This document shows, in pieces, positions 1 through 10,778 of a stretch of DNA of 64,000 nt; the stretch's first letter is position 1; every line of letters starts with the position of its first letter. The stretch is from Sphingomonas panacis (GTDB lineage Bacteria; Pseudomonadota; Alphaproteobacteria; Sphingomonadales; Sphingomonadaceae), in contig NZ_CP014168.1 in assembly GCF_001717955.1 (NCBI RefSeq), positions 3,071,501 through 3,135,500 on the forward strand, written 5' to 3'. The position numbers and the translations under genes are program-made. Below the pieces are notes generated by a model. The model was not told where the DNA came from, searched no databases, and saw only the letters and a program-made list of their open reading frames with translations.

Positions 1-338
1 TTGCCCTCAACCCGAAATACGACGCGAACGGCCTGATCACCGCCGTGGCGACCGACCGCGCATCGGGCGAGGTGCTGATGCTCGCGCACATGAATGCCGA
101 GGCGCTCGCCGCGACGCTGGCGACGCGCGAGGCGCATTTCTGGTCGCGCAGCCGCGCCAGGCTGTGGAAGAAGGGCGAGACCTCGGGGCATGTGCTCCAC
201 GTCCAGGATGTCCGCATCGATTGCGATCAGGATGCGGTATGGCTGGTTGTCGATCCGGTCGGGCCGGCGTGTCACACCGGGCAACGCTCGTGCTTCTTCC
301 GCCGCATCGACGGCGACCGGCTGATCCCGGCCGAATGA
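1..338 (+). CDS. hisI: phosphoribosyl-AMP cyclohydrolase, 5' end cut by window
   Basis: HisI hydrolyses the purine ring of phosphoribosyl-AMP, the third step of histidine synthesis, in the cytoplasm. The reading frame is open from base 3 to the stop at 336-338. The fragment shows the family's conserved blocks: [10 protein letters not shown] near the start, HFWSRSR, the LWKKGETSG loop, the metal-binding stretch RIDCDQDA and the closing [14 protein letters not shown] with its conserved cysteines. Only some ten N-terminal residues appear to be missing, so the true start lies just outside the window; the GTG at 45 is internal. The stop overlaps the start of the next gene by 4 bp, so the two are probably cotranscribed. 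Identification is secure from motif order. Confidence 0.95.
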   Translation, partial: ALNPKYDANGLITAVATDRASGEVLMLAHMNAEALAATLATREAHFWSRSRARLWKKGETSGHVLHVQDVRIDCDQDAVWLVVDPVGPACHTGQRSCFFRRIDGDRLIPAE

Positions 339-841
339 GGCGTGCGCTCGCGCTGGCGGTACTGCTCGTCGCGGGCTGCTCGCGCGCCGAGCCGGTCGCT
401 GAGAGCAACGCCGCCGCGCCGACCGGGCTGGAGGCGGCCGCGATCGAGGCCGGCGTGATCGCCGATCCCAAGAGCGCGGACATCACCGGGCTGTACACCC
501 GCGAGACCGACCGGGTGTGCATCGTGCCGACACCCAAGGCCTATCAGATCGGCGTGTTCGTCGATTACGGCGATCAGCAGCACTGCAGCGGGTTGGGGTC
601 GGTCACGCGCGCCGGCGAGACGCTGCACCTGGATTTCAGCGATGCCGATGGCTGCGCGTTCGATGCGCGCTTCGAAGGCGACCGCATCGTCTTCCCCGGC
701 AGCGTGCCGGAGGCGTGCCGCAAGCTGTGCTCCGAACGCGCCTCGATCGCCGGGCTGGCGGTCGATCAGTTGAGCGACGCGGCATCCGAAGCGGCCACCT
801 TGCGCGATTCGCGTGGGCGGCTGTTGTGTCCGAGCAGGTGA
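335..841 (+). CDS. putative lipoprotein of unknown function
   Basis: A 168-residue protein starting at the ATG that overlaps the hisI stop (ATGA). The N-terminus is a short basic segment, a hydrophobic stretch and the lipobox LVAGC, so it is predicted to be a diacylated lipoprotein with Cys16 as first mature residue. The mature part has an Ala-rich linker followed by a domain with several cysteines (RVCIVP, QQHCSG, DGCAFD, EACRKLC), suggesting a disulfide-stabilised periplasmic fold. I do not recognise a named family. A longer in-frame start upstream, inside hisI, would remove the signal peptide and is unlikely. The function is unknown and the position after hisI says little about it. Confidence 0.75.
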   Translation: MRRALALAVLLVAGCSRAEPVAESNAAAPTGLEAAAIEAGVIADPKSADITGLYTRETDRVCIVPTPKAYQIGVFVDYGDQQHCSGLGSVTRAGETLHLDFSDADGCAFDARFEGDRIVFPGSVPEACRKLCSERASIAGLAVDQLSDAASEAATLRDSRGRLLCPSR

Positions 842-869
842 GGGCCGTGCCCCGCCGCTGGCACTGAAG

Positions 870-2237
870 CTACCGGCTCTCCGCCGTCAGCGGTGAATCG
901 GGCTTCGCGGGGGTCGCCAGCGCGGTCGGTGCGGTGCCGGCGGCGGGTTTGCGCCGCACCCCCGGCAAGGTCTCCGCCGCCGGTGCCGCGGGCGTGGCTG
1001 CGGCTTTCGGCGCCGAATCGCGCGGCAGCAGCACCTGCGTCTTCATGCACTCGCTCGGCTGGGGGCGTTTGAAGGTCGCGCAGTTCCACAGCGTCTTGTC
1101 ATAGTGGAAGGCGCGGTCGCGCATGTAGCTGAACGCCATCTGGTCGATCTGCGCGGCGTCGAGTGGCATCGCGGTGGGGGTGCGGGCGCGGTCCGTCCAC
1201 GCCATCAGCTTGCAGCGCGGCCGCTCGCCGCACGCGCGCGTGGCGAGCAATGCGAACGATTCGGGCGGCAGATGCGGGTCGATTGTGATGAGGAAGGTTT
1301 CCGAATCGCTCGCGAGCGGCACTGGCAGCGCCTCGGGAGCGAGTGCCGCGACCGTCACCTCGGCGGCGGTCGCCTGCGCCGCGACCAGCGCCGCACCGGT
1401 CTTGTGCGCGTCCGAATAGGGCGCGAGCGCGCGGATGATCGGTTCGTCCGGGGATACCGTGCGGTTGAAGGCGGGCGGGGTGCCCCACCAGCCGCTCCAG
1501 CGGAAGAACAGATGCGAATGCACCGCCGCCACTTTGTCGAGGCTCGATTGCCAATACGGCACCACCCAATCGGTATGGTAATGCGTCGCATGGCCGACGG
1601 GCGCATAGACCTGCCCGCCGAGCGACAGCGCCGCCTGCGTGCGGGCGCGCACCCATTGTTCGGGCCGCCAGCCGTGGCGGACCAGCGCACCGTCGCACGT
1701 GAAGGTGAACTGGCAGCCGGTGGTGCGCTCCGACCCTTGGAACACGACGCCGCAAATCGTCTTGGGGAAGGCGGGATGGCGGACTCGGTTGATGATGACC
1801 TGACCAACCGCGCGCTGGCCCTCGCCATCGTCGCCCGCTTCATAGAGCATCGCCGCCGCCATGCAGTCGGTCGCGCGCGCCTGCTGCTCGGGCGTCCCGA
1901 CGAGGTGGAAGGGGCGCGCGGCTGGGTTCGGACCGGTCGAGAACGGGACGGTCGCGTTATAGGCGCGCGCGTCGGCGGGGGCGAGATCCTGGAAGGCGAC
2001 CGGCTCGACCGGTGGCAACTCGGCCTTGGGCACGACGCGGTGGCGCGGCACGCGGATCAGCCGGTTGTGAACGACGACGACGTGCGGGCCGTAATGGACC
2101 AGCAACGCCGGTGCCACGACCGCGACGAAAGCGACGAAGGCGAGCAGACAACGCAGCACGAAATCGTCCGGGCGATGGACGCCGCGCCGTTTCCGTGACG
2201 AGGACCGCTTAGTGCGAGACGAAAAGGTGCTGTGCAC
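870..2237 (-). CDS. SleB-type cell wall hydrolase, membrane anchored
   Basis: A 455-residue protein with a basic cytoplasmic N-terminus, one transmembrane segment at about 27-48, a Pro/Val-rich linker and a Hydrolase_2 (SleB/CwlJ-like) domain at about 122-235. The domain shows AAMLYEA with the likely catalytic glutamate (E133), GQRAVGQVIINRVRHP, the ICGVVFQGS strand and GCQFTFTCDG. Families of this type cleave glycan strands of peptidoglycan, so a role in wall remodelling at the periplasmic face of the inner membrane is inferred. The last hundred residues are Ala/Pro-rich and carry a cysteine-containing segment not typical of SleB. It converges with the hisI-lipoprotein pair (28 bp between stops). 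A paralogue with the same catalytic core lies at 29218-30189. Confidence 0.85.
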   Translation of the reverse strand: MHSTFSSRTKRSSSRKRRGVHRPDDFVLRCLLAFVAFVAVVAPALLVHYGPHVVVVHNRLIRVPRHRVVPKAELPPVEPVAFQDLAPADARAYNATVPFSTGPNPAARPFHLVGTPEQQARATDCMAAAMLYEAGDDGEGQRAVGQVIINRVRHPAFPKTICGVVFQGSERTTGCQFTFTCDGALVRHGWRPEQWVRARTQAALSLGGQVYAPVGHATHYHTDWVVPYWQSSLDKVAAVHSHLFFRWSGWWGTPPAFNRTVSPDEPIIRALAPYSDAHKTGAALVAAQATAAEVTVAALAPEALPVPLASDSETFLITIDPHLPPESFALLATRACGERPRCKLMAWTDRARTPTAMPLDAAQIDQMAFSYMRDRAFHYDKTLWNCATFKRPQPSECMKTQVLLPRDSAPKAAATPAAPAAETLPGVRRKPAAGTAPTALATPAKPDSPLTAESR

Positions 2238-2342
2238 GGGCGATCATGGGGGCGGGTTGGCGCATCGGCGCGCGATGCGCCAAGGCGCTGCGGTTGGTCA
2301 ACCTTTGTCCGGTCCGGGTCCGGTCTGACGACCGACCCTCAT

Positions 2343-2413
2343 CCGTTCGTCCCGAGCGAAGTCGAGGGACCGGCCCGGAGCGCAGGTGTCTCGACTTCGC
2401 TCGACACGAACGG
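2343..2413. repeat. paired palindromic intergenic repeat (type A)
   Basis: Two 24-nt arms (2343-2366 and 2390-2413) are inverted copies with 2 mismatches, separated by 23 nt. Each arm reads CCGTTCGT followed by a segment ending GAGCGAAGTCGAG. It lies in the 208-bp gap between cysK and the divergent-side hydrolase start. A relative is at 28305-28360, and the element at 24971-25053 shares the CCGTTCGTG outer part. This looks like a REP-type extragenic palindrome; on transcripts it would form a long hairpin. Confidence 0.75.
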
Positions 2414-2445
2414 TTAAGAAAGGCGCATGCGCCCGACGAACTGGC

Positions 2446-3366
2446 TCAGGACTCGGGGAGGAAGTCCGGCACCGACAGATAGCGCTCGCCGGTGTCGTAG
2501 TTGAACCCCAGCACACGCACGCCATCGGGCAAGTCGGGCAGCTTCTGCAGGATCGCCGCGAGCGTCGCCCCCGAAGATATGCCGACGAGGATACCTTCCT
2601 CGCTGGCCGAGCGCCGCGCCATGTCCTTGGCGACGGCGGCGTCGACCTTGATCGCCCCGTCGATTGCCTGGGTGTGGAGGTTGGCGGGGACGAAGCCAGC
2701 GCCGATGCCCTGGATCGGGTGCGGACCGGGCTGGCCGCCCGAGATGACCGGCGACGCCTCGGGCTCGACCGCATACACCTTGAGGTGCGGCCATTCCTTC
2801 TTGAGCGTCTCGGCGACGCCGGTGATGTGCCCGCCGGTGCCGACGCCGGTGATGATGACGTCGATCGGCGAATCGGCGAAATCGGCGAGGATTTCCTGCG
2901 CGGTGGTGCGAACGTGGACGTCGATGTTGGCGGCGTTGTCGAACTGTTGCGGCATCCACGCGCCGGGGGTCTGCGAGACGAGGTCCAGCGCGCGCTCGAT
3001 CGCGCCCTTCATCCCCTTTTCGCGCGGCGTCAGGTCGAAGCTCGCGCCATAGGCGAGCATCAGGCGGCGGCGCTCGATCGACATGCTCTCGGGCATGACG
3101 AGGATCAGCTTGTAGCCCTTCACCGCCGCGACCATCGCGAGGCCGACGCCGGTGTTGCCGCTGGTCGGCTCGATGATCGTGCCGCCGGGCTGGAGCAGAC
3201 CGTCGCGCTCGGCCGCCTCGACCATCGCCAGAGCGATCCGGTCCTTGATCGACCCTCCGGGGTTGGAGCGTTCGGACTTGATCCAGACTTCCTGACCCGG
3301 AAACAGCTTTTGCAGGCGGATGTGCGGCGTGTTGCCGATCGTATCGAGGATCGTGTTGGCTTTCAT
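2446..3366 (-). CDS. cysK: cysteine synthase A
   Basis: The 306-residue enzyme makes cysteine from O-acetylserine and sulfide using PLP. The sequence shows the PLP-lysine motif NPGGSIKDR (K41), the substrate loop [10 protein letters not shown], the PLP phosphate-binding [10 protein letters not shown] and the C-terminal SSGATLA segment, in the usual order and length for CysK. Its start overlaps the stop of the upstream MFS gene by 4 bp (3363-3366), so they form a two-gene operon. That context would fit export of a thiol or related metabolite by the MFS protein, but this is inference. Identification is firm; CysK versus a closely related CysM is decided by length and the NPGGSIKDR context. Confidence 0.95.
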   Translation of the reverse strand: MKANTILDTIGNTPHIRLQKLFPGQEVWIKSERSNPGGSIKDRIALAMVEAAERDGLLQPGGTIIEPTSGNTGVGLAMVAAVKGYKLILVMPESMSIERRRLMLAYGASFDLTPREKGMKGAIERALDLVSQTPGAWMPQQFDNAANIDVHVRTTAQEILADFADSPIDVIITGVGTGGHITGVAETLKKEWPHLKVYAVEPEASPVISGGQPGPHPIQGIGAGFVPANLHTQAIDGAIKVDAAVAKDMARRSASEEGILVGISSGATLAAILQKLPDLPDGVRVLGFNYDTGERYLSVPDFLPES

Positions 3367-4664
3367 GCGTGTGCCTCCATCTCAAGGTCTGCCGCGTCCC
3401 GAAGCGACTTGGGCGGTTCGAACGTCTTCGCGTTGCGAATGCTCGGGAAGAGATAGGTCCACAGGATCGTCACTACAATCGCGCCGCCGCCACCGACCAG
3501 GACCGCGCCGACCGGCCCGAGCGCGGCGGCGAGGAAGCCCGACTCCGCTTCGCCGAGTTCGTTCGAGGCGGAGATGGTGAGCTGCGACACCGCGCCGACG
3601 CGCCCGCGCTTGTCGTCGGGGGTGTAGAGCTGGATCAGCGACGAGCGGATATAGACCGAGAACATGTCGGCCGCGCCCGCCAGCGCGAGCGCGGCGAGGC
3701 TGAGCGGCATCGAGGTGGATAGGCCGAACGTCACCGTCGCCACGCCATAGACCAGCACCGCGGCGAGCATCTTGACGCCGACATTGGTCTTGATCGGGCG
3801 GAACGAGAAGAAGATCGCCACCACCGCCGCGCCGATCGCGGGCGCGCCGACGAGCAGGCTCAGCCCTTGCGGCCCGACCTTGAGGATGTCGTGAGCATAG
3901 ATCGGCAGCAGCGCGCTGGTGCCCGCGAGGAACACCGCGAACAGATCGAGCGTGATCGCGCCGAGCACGAGCTTGTTCTGCCCGACATAGGCGAGGCCCT
4001 CGGCGATCTGCTTGAGCGGCGAGCCTTTGGCGATGGCGATCGTGCGCGGCACCGCGCCGATCAGCAGCATGCAGCCGAGCGCGAGGCCGAACAACGCGGT
4101 CGCGAGGAAGTACGCGCCCGATGGCGTGACCGAATAGGCGAACCCGCCGATCGCCGGGCCGACGATCGCGCCGACCTGCCACGAGGTCGAGCTGAGCGCG
4201 ATCGCGGTCGGCAGCGATTCGCGCGGCACCAGATTGGGGGCAAGCGCGCCGAACGCCGGCCCGGCGAAGGCGCGGCCGATGCCGAGCAGCACCGCGACCG
4301 CGAAGATCACCGGCAGCGAGATCCAGCCCTCGACGGTCGACACCGCCAGCACCGCCGCACAGAACACCTGCAGGCTCAGCGTCACGCGCGTGATCATCCG
4401 CCGGTCGAACCGGTCCGCCACCCATCCGGTGATCGGCGTCGAGATGAACAAGGGCAGGAACTGCAACAGCCCGATCAACCCGAGCTGCGCGGCCGATGCG
4501 CTCGGCGACATTGTCGCACGTGCGATCGTGTAGGTCTGCCAGCCGATCACCACGATCATGCCGTTCTGCGCGAGCGTCATGCAGAAGCGCGCGGCCCAGT
4601 AGGCGCGGAAATTCGCGATGCGCAAGGGATGGGTGGGGCGAAGCGGGTCGGGCGATCTGGCCAT
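3363..4664 (-). CDS. MFS transporter, enterobactin-exporter-like (MFS_3 type)
   Basis: A 433-residue inner-membrane protein with the N-terminal signature of the MFS_3/EntS-like family ([17 protein letters not shown]) and the classic MFS loop 2-3 motif [12 protein letters not shown]. About a dozen hydrophobic segments are visible, with an interruption in the middle of the chain (near 200-215) as expected for two six-helix halves. Homologues act as proton-driven drug or siderophore exporters; the substrate here cannot be told. It is the first gene of an operon with cysK, overlapping it by 4 bp. Length is normal. Confidence 0.85.
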   Translation of the reverse strand: MARSPDPLRPTHPLRIANFRAYWAARFCMTLAQNGMIVVIGWQTYTIARATMSPSASAAQLGLIGLLQFLPLFISTPITGWVADRFDRRMITRVTLSLQVFCAAVLAVSTVEGWISLPVIFAVAVLLGIGRAFAGPAFGALAPNLVPRESLPTAIALSSTSWQVGAIVGPAIGGFAYSVTPSGAYFLATALFGLALGCMLLIGAVPRTIAIAKGSPLKQIAEGLAYVGQNKLVLGAITLDLFAVFLAGTSALLPIYAHDILKVGPQGLSLLVGAPAIGAAVVAIFFSFRPIKTNVGVKMLAAVLVYGVATVTFGLSTSMPLSLAALALAGAADMFSVYIRSSLIQLYTPDDKRGRVGAVSQLTISASNELGEAESGFLAAALGPVGAVLVGGGGAIVVTILWTYLFPSIRNAKTFEPPKSLRDAADLEMEAHA

Positions 4665-4747
4665 TATCTAGGGCCTTAGGACGAGCCGCCGCGTCCGGGC
4701 AATCGGCGATTGCAATTGATGAGGAAAACTCGTCTAGCCACGCACCG

Positions 4748-4777
4748 TTGATGTTTCGGCCGCATCCCGCCTATAGC
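4748..4777 (+). promoter_or_regulatory. candidate housekeeping promoter of pdhAB
   Basis: TTGATG (4748-4753) and TATAGC (4772-4777) are 18 bp apart and lie 40 bp before the pdhA start, resembling -35 and -10 boxes. A 6-bp inverted repeat GGCCGC/GCGGCC (4758-4763, 4776-4781) straddles the -10, which could be a regulator site or chance in such GC-rich DNA. Confidence 0.4.
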
Positions 4778-4817
4778 GGCCACCTTCCTCCCCAAGGACA
4801 GATGAGGTTTCGATCAC

Positions 4818-5864
4818 GTGGCCAAAGCCCCAGCGACCAGAACAGCCCAACCCCCAGTGCCCAATCGCGAGCGCCCCAACGAACCGGTGCCGTATAAGGC
4901 ATCGAAGGACGAGCTGCTCGCGCTCTACAAGCAGATGCTGCTGATCCGGCGTTTCGAGGAAAAGGCGGGGCAGCTCTACGGCCTCGGCTTCATCGGCGGC
5001 TTCTGCCACCTCTATATCGGCCAGGAAGCGGTCGCGGTTGGCCTCCAGTCGGCGCTTGATGGCGAGAAGGACTCGGTCATCACCGGCTATCGCGATCACG
5101 GCCACATGCTCGCTTACGGCATCGACCCCAAGGTCATCATGGCCGAGCTGACCGGCCGCGCCGCCGGCATCTCGAAGGGCAAGGGCGGCTCGATGCACAT
5201 GTTCTCGACCGAGAAGAAATTCTACGGCGGGCACGGCATCGTCGGCGCACAGGTCAGCCTCGGCACCGGCCTCGCGTTCAAGCACAAGTATAGCGGCGAC
5301 GGTGGCGTCGCGATGGCCTATTTCGGCGACGGCGCGGCCAACCAGGGCCAGGTCTACGAATCGTTCAACATGGCCGAGCTGTGGAAGCTCCCGATCATCT
5401 ACGTGATCGAGAACAACCAATACGCCATGGGCACCAGCGTCAACCGCTCGTCCGCTGAGGACCAGCTCTACAAGCGCGGCGAGAGCTTCCGCATTCCCGG
5501 CATCCAGGTTGACGGCATGGACGTGCTGGCCTGTCGCGGTGCGGCGGAAGAGGCGCTCGCCTGGGTGCGCGCCGGCAAGGGCCCGATCATCCTCGAGATG
5601 AAGACCTATCGCTACCGTGGCCACTCGATGTCCGACCCCGCCAAATATCGCAGCCGCGAGGAAGTGCAGGCGGTCCGCGACAAGTCCGACCCGATCGAAC
5701 ACATCAAGAAACTTCTCGAGGAACAGGGCGTGCAGGAAGAAGACCTGAAGACCGTCGAGCAGGCGATCCGCAAGACCGTGAACGAAGCCGCCGACTTCGC
5801 CGAGCAGACCCCCGAACCGGATGTCGCCGAACTGTATACCGACGTTCTGGTGGAGCGTTACTGA
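4818..5864 (+). CDS. pdhA: pyruvate dehydrogenase E1 component, alpha subunit
   Basis: A 348-residue thiamine-diphosphate enzyme subunit that decarboxylates pyruvate within the pyruvate dehydrogenase complex. The ThDP motif begins at GDGAANQGQ (G170) and closes at ENNQYAMGT, matching GDG-X(~26)-NN. The phosphorylation-loop region [11 protein letters not shown] of E1-alpha proteins is also present. The start is a GTG preceded by GATGAGG at a suitable distance; the short Pro/Ala-rich N-terminal extension before the conserved domain is usual in this group. pdhB follows with one base between stop and start. E2 and E3 genes are not adjacent in this window. Confidence 0.96.
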   Translation: MAKAPATRTAQPPVPNRERPNEPVPYKASKDELLALYKQMLLIRRFEEKAGQLYGLGFIGGFCHLYIGQEAVAVGLQSALDGEKDSVITGYRDHGHMLAYGIDPKVIMAELTGRAAGISKGKGGSMHMFSTEKKFYGGHGIVGAQVSLGTGLAFKHKYSGDGGVAMAYFGDGAANQGQVYESFNMAELWKLPIIYVIENNQYAMGTSVNRSSAEDQLYKRGESFRIPGIQVDGMDVLACRGAAEEALAWVRAGKGPIILEMKTYRYRGHSMSDPAKYRSREEVQAVRDKSDPIEHIKKLLEEQGVQEEDLKTVEQAIRKTVNEAADFAEQTPEPDVAELYTDVLVERY

Positions 5865-5865
5865 G

Positions 5866-7284
<1,419 letters not shown>

Positions 7285-7288
7285 TTGG

Positions 7289-7318
7289 ACGGGCGGGGCG
7301 CCGGTGCGCTCCGCCCGT
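7289..7318. terminator. hairpin between convergent pdhB and TadE genes
   Basis: ACGGGCGG (7289-7296) and CCGCCCGT (7311-7318) pair, and an inner GCGC/GCGC stem continues after one mismatch, leaving a 4-nt loop. Only three T follow on the + strand. It sits in the 45-bp gap between two convergent stops and could serve both. Confidence 0.6.
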
Positions 7319-7329
7319 TTGCCGGCGGC

Positions 7330-8079
7330 TCAGGCCGAATAGAGATCGCAGGTCGATCGCGTCGCCGCGGGCGAGGGATTGTAGATCTGTGTGTAGTCGC
7401 GCTTGTCGCGCACGATGAACGACGCGGTGTAGTGGATACGCTGCGGCGGAACCAGCCAGGTGCCGAACAGCGGCTTGGTCAGATAGTTGATCTCGACATA
7501 CATCAGCCCCGAACCGCCGGGCGGGCTGATCGCAGCGCTGCCATTATCGACGATGCCGCCGGGCAGGTCATACCCCTTGTTGGCCTGAGTCGCGTCGGAG
7601 CCGGCGGCGACCGGCACGTTGGCCTTGAACTGCGAGTCATACCCCGCGCCTCGCTTGGCGCCGACGCAGCGCTGCCAGTGGATACGCTGAACCGGGGCGC
7701 CATTGTTGGCTGTGTCGTAGCTCTGCGTGACGTTTTCCAGACTCGATAGCGTGATGCGTCCGTTCGTCGTCAGCCCGATGCTGTTGCCCTGATAGCGCGC
7801 CGCCTGAAGGATATCGTTGACATCGACCTCACGCATTTGCTGCGTCGTCAGGCCGCTATAGATGCCGACGCGCGAAGCATTGTCGGCTAGGTTCAGTGCG
7901 ATCTGGCTGATCCGCATGTTGACGAGCGCCAGGTTCGCCAGTTCGGTGCCATAGCAGCCGATGGCAAGCACGATCGGCGCGCTGAGGGCGAACTCGATCA
8001 TGGCGACGCCACTGCGATCAGCGCGGAGCCGGTGGGCGAAAGCGCGGACGGGCGCCGCGAGCATCATGATTTTCGGCAT
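7330..8079 (-). CDS. TadE-family minor pilin-like protein (second copy)
   Basis: A 249-residue protein from the ATG at 8079. After a basic stretch (LRADRSG) comes the TadE-type motif VAMIEFALSAPIVLAIGCYGTELANLAL, a prepilin-like hydrophobic helix with the conserved glutamate five residues after the cleavage region. The rest is an exported domain that ends in a short cysteine-containing tail (STCDLYSA). TadE-like pseudopilins are processed by prepilin peptidase and assemble with Flp pili or secretion systems. It is the last of three genes on this strand; its start lies inside the previous gene (16-bp overlap). Larger in-frame starts upstream lie wholly inside that gene and are not credible. 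Confidence 0.75.
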   Translation of the reverse strand: MPKIMMLAAPVRAFAHRLRADRSGVAMIEFALSAPIVLAIGCYGTELANLALVNMRISQIALNLADNASRVGIYSGLTTQQMREVDVNDILQAARYQGNSIGLTTNGRITLSSLENVTQSYDTANNGAPVQRIHWQRCVGAKRGAGYDSQFKANVPVAAGSDATQANKGYDLPGGIVDNGSAAISPPGGSGLMYVEINYLTKPLFGTWLVPPQRIHYTASFIVRDKRDYTQIYNPSPAATRSTCDLYSA

Positions 8080-8687
8080 ATCGTGGCGCTCATTGTCTGA
8101 GTCGCATACGGTTGATTCTTGAGCAATGTGGTCGCGGTTATGGTCTGCGTCGCCGGCCATTTGAAAAGCCCAGCCACCGGAAAAATACGCGGGTAGGTTA
8201 TGGTCATCGTATACAGCGCCACGGCGCTGGCGCCGCCCTGTCCGAGCGGCTGCGGATTCGTATCCCAATCGCCATTTCCGTTTTCGTCGGAAAAGCACTC
8301 GCCAATATCGAGTACGCCGTTCGCGTTGCTATCGACGAACGGCTCTGCCGTGCCGACTGCGCTAAATCTATCGTAGGTTTTGCGGACCGAGCACCAAGTT
8401 GCGCCGGCGCCAGTCGGCGTGCAGTTCTTGCTGAGATTTTTTATGAGCGGCGCCATCAGCGTGACGACGCCGTTATCGATATTGGTCGTGTTGTTCGATC
8501 CGCCTTCGATACCCGAATCGCGCGCCGCCTTCTGCACGGCGCCGCTCAGGATCGACTGCGCATATTCCTGATAAAGCAGGTCGCCGAGCCCCATCATCAT
8601 CAGCAGCATGACCGGTAGGACGATCGCGAACTCGATGATCGTGACACCGCGCCGATCGCGCGCGAGCCTGTGCAGCGTGCGGATCAT
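8064..8687 (-). CDS. TadE-family minor pilin-like protein (first copy)
   Basis: A 207-residue protein starting at the ATG at 8687, which overlaps the stop of the upstream TadG-like gene by 4 bp. It has the same N-terminal plan as its neighbour: basic LARDRRG, then VTIIEFAIVLPVMLLMMMGLGDLL, a TadE prepilin-like helix. The exported part has an Asn/Asp-rich segment (DSNANGVLDIGE, ENGNGDWD) that resembles calcium-binding loops and might bind a metal. An earlier in-frame start adds 50 residues without homology and runs through the TadG gene; the overlapping start is preferred. Confidence 0.75.
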   Translation of the reverse strand: MIRTLHRLARDRRGVTIIEFAIVLPVMLLMMMGLGDLLYQEYAQSILSGAVQKAARDSGIEGGSNNTTNIDNGVVTLMAPLIKNLSKNCTPTGAGATWCSVRKTYDRFSAVGTAEPFVDSNANGVLDIGECFSDENGNGDWDTNPQPLGQGGASAVALYTMTITYPRIFPVAGLFKWPATQTITATTLLKNQPYATQTMSATICRKS

Positions 8688-10720
8688 TTGCTGATCCGCA
8701 ACATCGCGAGATGTTGTGCGATCGATGTGAACGCCGCGGAGAGCCCGTCGCCGGTGGTCGTATAGAGTGCCTGATTCACCGTCGTCGCGCACGTCTGAAG
8801 TTGCGTCGAGGCACTGCTGGCGATCGCCACCGTCCACACGTCGATGTTGCGCGCCTTGGCGGCGGCGCAGGCGGCGAGGAAGCGGTAATTATGGTAATTG
8901 GTGAGATTGCCTGTGTTGCCGTTGGCGACACGCTTGTCGTAATCCTCATAGCCATACATCGAATAGGAATTGCTGTTCGGGGACATGATGCCGTCGGTCA
9001 TGAACACGATCACACGGTTGGGCGCGGTCCGGCCGGGCCAAGCGGCGGTATCGTCCGACCACGGGCCGGTCGGCGAGATCAGGCGTGCGCCCCAGATCAT
9101 GCCGACGTCGTGGTAGGTGCCGCCCTGGGGCACGAAATCTGTCGCATAAACGAAGTTTCGCACCTGATCTCGCGTCATAGTGTCGATACGCTTGGCGGGT
9201 TTGCCACAGGCGACGTAGCCGCTCGTCACATAGCTTCCGGAACCCATGTCGCTATGGTCCTGGTCTCCATAGCCTATCTCGGAATTGGCGTTCGAACGTG
9301 GATACTCCACGTCCTGAAGATGGGGCCACCAGCGTTTGTCCCCGCTTGGCCTCAGATCAGGGTTGAGCTCGGACGGTAAGTTGCTCGTCGAAAACCCGGT
9401 TTGGCCCGGATTGTCGACTGTCGTTTCGATGCAGCCGGACCATTGCAGCTTGTCGCCCGTCCATTTTGTCGGATCGGTCAAGGTAGTGCTGCCACTAATC
9501 AGCGGACTGATGTTGAGTTGATACCGTTCATATCGCCATTTTGGCCACAACGTGTCCGTGCGCGTCTTGCAGGAGTTTCCGTAGCCAACATTCGTCGTTG
9601 GTTGGTTATAGTAGTTTACCCAAACATCCTGGCTCTGCAAGGCGGTGCCGCTTGGAACATTGTATGTTAGTGGCGCCGCAGGCATGCGCGTGAGAGGCGC
9701 TGTACAATTACTCTTGCTTTTATTATTGTCAGTATAAGTGGTGCTTGCGATGTAGTCGTCTATGACGTGGCGCGTCTGGTAATAGGGCATGTCGTCGGAA
9801 GGGCCGGCTGATCCCATCAGATAGCTAGGCGATTTGGCCAATATCGCCTGGCCGACGTTGACCGACGAGCTATAGGTGACAAAACCATAGCGAATATGCG
9901 TGGATGGGTCCGCGTTGGCGGCGAACGTGTCGTAGAAGCTCAGCACGGCCTGCCGCAACGCCTGAATACGGGACACGTTGGCGCCGCCCGACGTCAGTTC
10001 GTTTGTGGCGGCTGCCGTGGTGCCGGCATATCCCGGAACGCCGCCGCTGGTGCTTGGGCGCGTGTAGGTGTAGGTGCCGGTCCCGCAACTATCCGGCCCG
10101 CCCGGCAGGCATGCCATCGAAGCAGTCGTGTCGAGCACGAACATCACGTCGGTATCCGCCACGTCGTAGCGCGCCTCGCAGGTCACGGTGATCGTGCTGG
10201 GGGCCATCGCGAACATCTTCATGATCGTCATTGGCACCGTGATCGCGGCGGTGCCGGCGACCTGGCTGCTGCTCGTCTTGGTCGGCGTGAAGGGATAGGG
10301 GTTGGACGCAGCGGTGAACGCGTTCGTGCCCATCCAGCCGCTCGGAAAGTTGTTCGCGAAGAACGCCTTGGCCTGCGTCACGGCGTTCGCGTCGAGCGGT
10401 GTGTTAGGGTTGGAATCGGTCATGAACTTGCGCCCGGCGAGCACGCCGGCGTCGCACGCCTGCTGCAACCGGACCTTCACGACATAGAGCCGCGCGATAT
10501 CCACGGCCGAGCCGGCGAGCGCCAGCAGCGGGATCATGAAGGCGGCCATCATCGCGAGCGTGTTGCCGCGCCGGTCGCGGGCGAGCCGGGTGAGCAGACC
10601 GGATTGCACGGCGTCCCGGCTGTCGCACGACTTCACCTTGATACCACCCACGCTCTGCCCCGATCCCGTTCCGACCGCGGCGTCTAGCGACGGGGTGGAT
10701 AATTTCGGCTCAAGCGACAT
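8684..10720 (-). CDS. TadG-like pilus assembly protein with von Willebrand A domain
   Basis: A 678-residue envelope protein. Near the N-terminus (about 45-90) it has basic LARDRRG followed by a TadG-type hydrophobic helix and the motif VDIARLYVVKVRLQQACDAG. A von Willebrand A-type domain begins near residue 185 with the metal-site motif DTTASM, and reappears towards the C-terminus (VIVFMTDGIMS), with a long insertion between. TadG-like proteins help anchor or assemble Flp pili; the metal-ion adhesion site suggests ligand binding. It is the first gene of the three-gene set; no ATPase, secretin or flp gene is nearby. The middle of the gene (about 9540-9780) is clearly less GC-rich than its surroundings. 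The ATG at 10720 is chosen over one 20 codons earlier because the upstream part has no family features. Confidence 0.75.
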   Translation of the reverse strand: MSLEPKLSTPSLDAAVGTGSGQSVGGIKVKSCDSRDAVQSGLLTRLARDRRGNTLAMMAAFMIPLLALAGSAVDIARLYVVKVRLQQACDAGVLAGRKFMTDSNPNTPLDANAVTQAKAFFANNFPSGWMGTNAFTAASNPYPFTPTKTSSSQVAGTAAITVPMTIMKMFAMAPSTITVTCEARYDVADTDVMFVLDTTASMACLPGGPDSCGTGTYTYTRPSTSGGVPGYAGTTAAATNELTSGGANVSRIQALRQAVLSFYDTFAANADPSTHIRYGFVTYSSSVNVGQAILAKSPSYLMGSAGPSDDMPYYQTRHVIDDYIASTTYTDNNKSKSNCTAPLTRMPAAPLTYNVPSGTALQSQDVWVNYYNQPTTNVGYGNSCKTRTDTLWPKWRYERYQLNISPLISGSTTLTDPTKWTGDKLQWSGCIETTVDNPGQTGFSTSNLPSELNPDLRPSGDKRWWPHLQDVEYPRSNANSEIGYGDQDHSDMGSGSYVTSGYVACGKPAKRIDTMTRDQVRNFVYATDFVPQGGTYHDVGMIWGARLISPTGPWSDDTAAWPGRTAPNRVIVFMTDGIMSPNSNSYSMYGYEDYDKRVANGNTGNLTNYHNYRFLAACAAAKARNIDVWTVAIASSASTQLQTCATTVNQALYTTTGDGLSAAFTSIAQHLAMLRISK

Positions 10721-10778
10721 GGTAAATGGCGCGATAACCTCTGGACCGCGCCCGCTTGGCAGGGCTAGGCGCGGAGGC

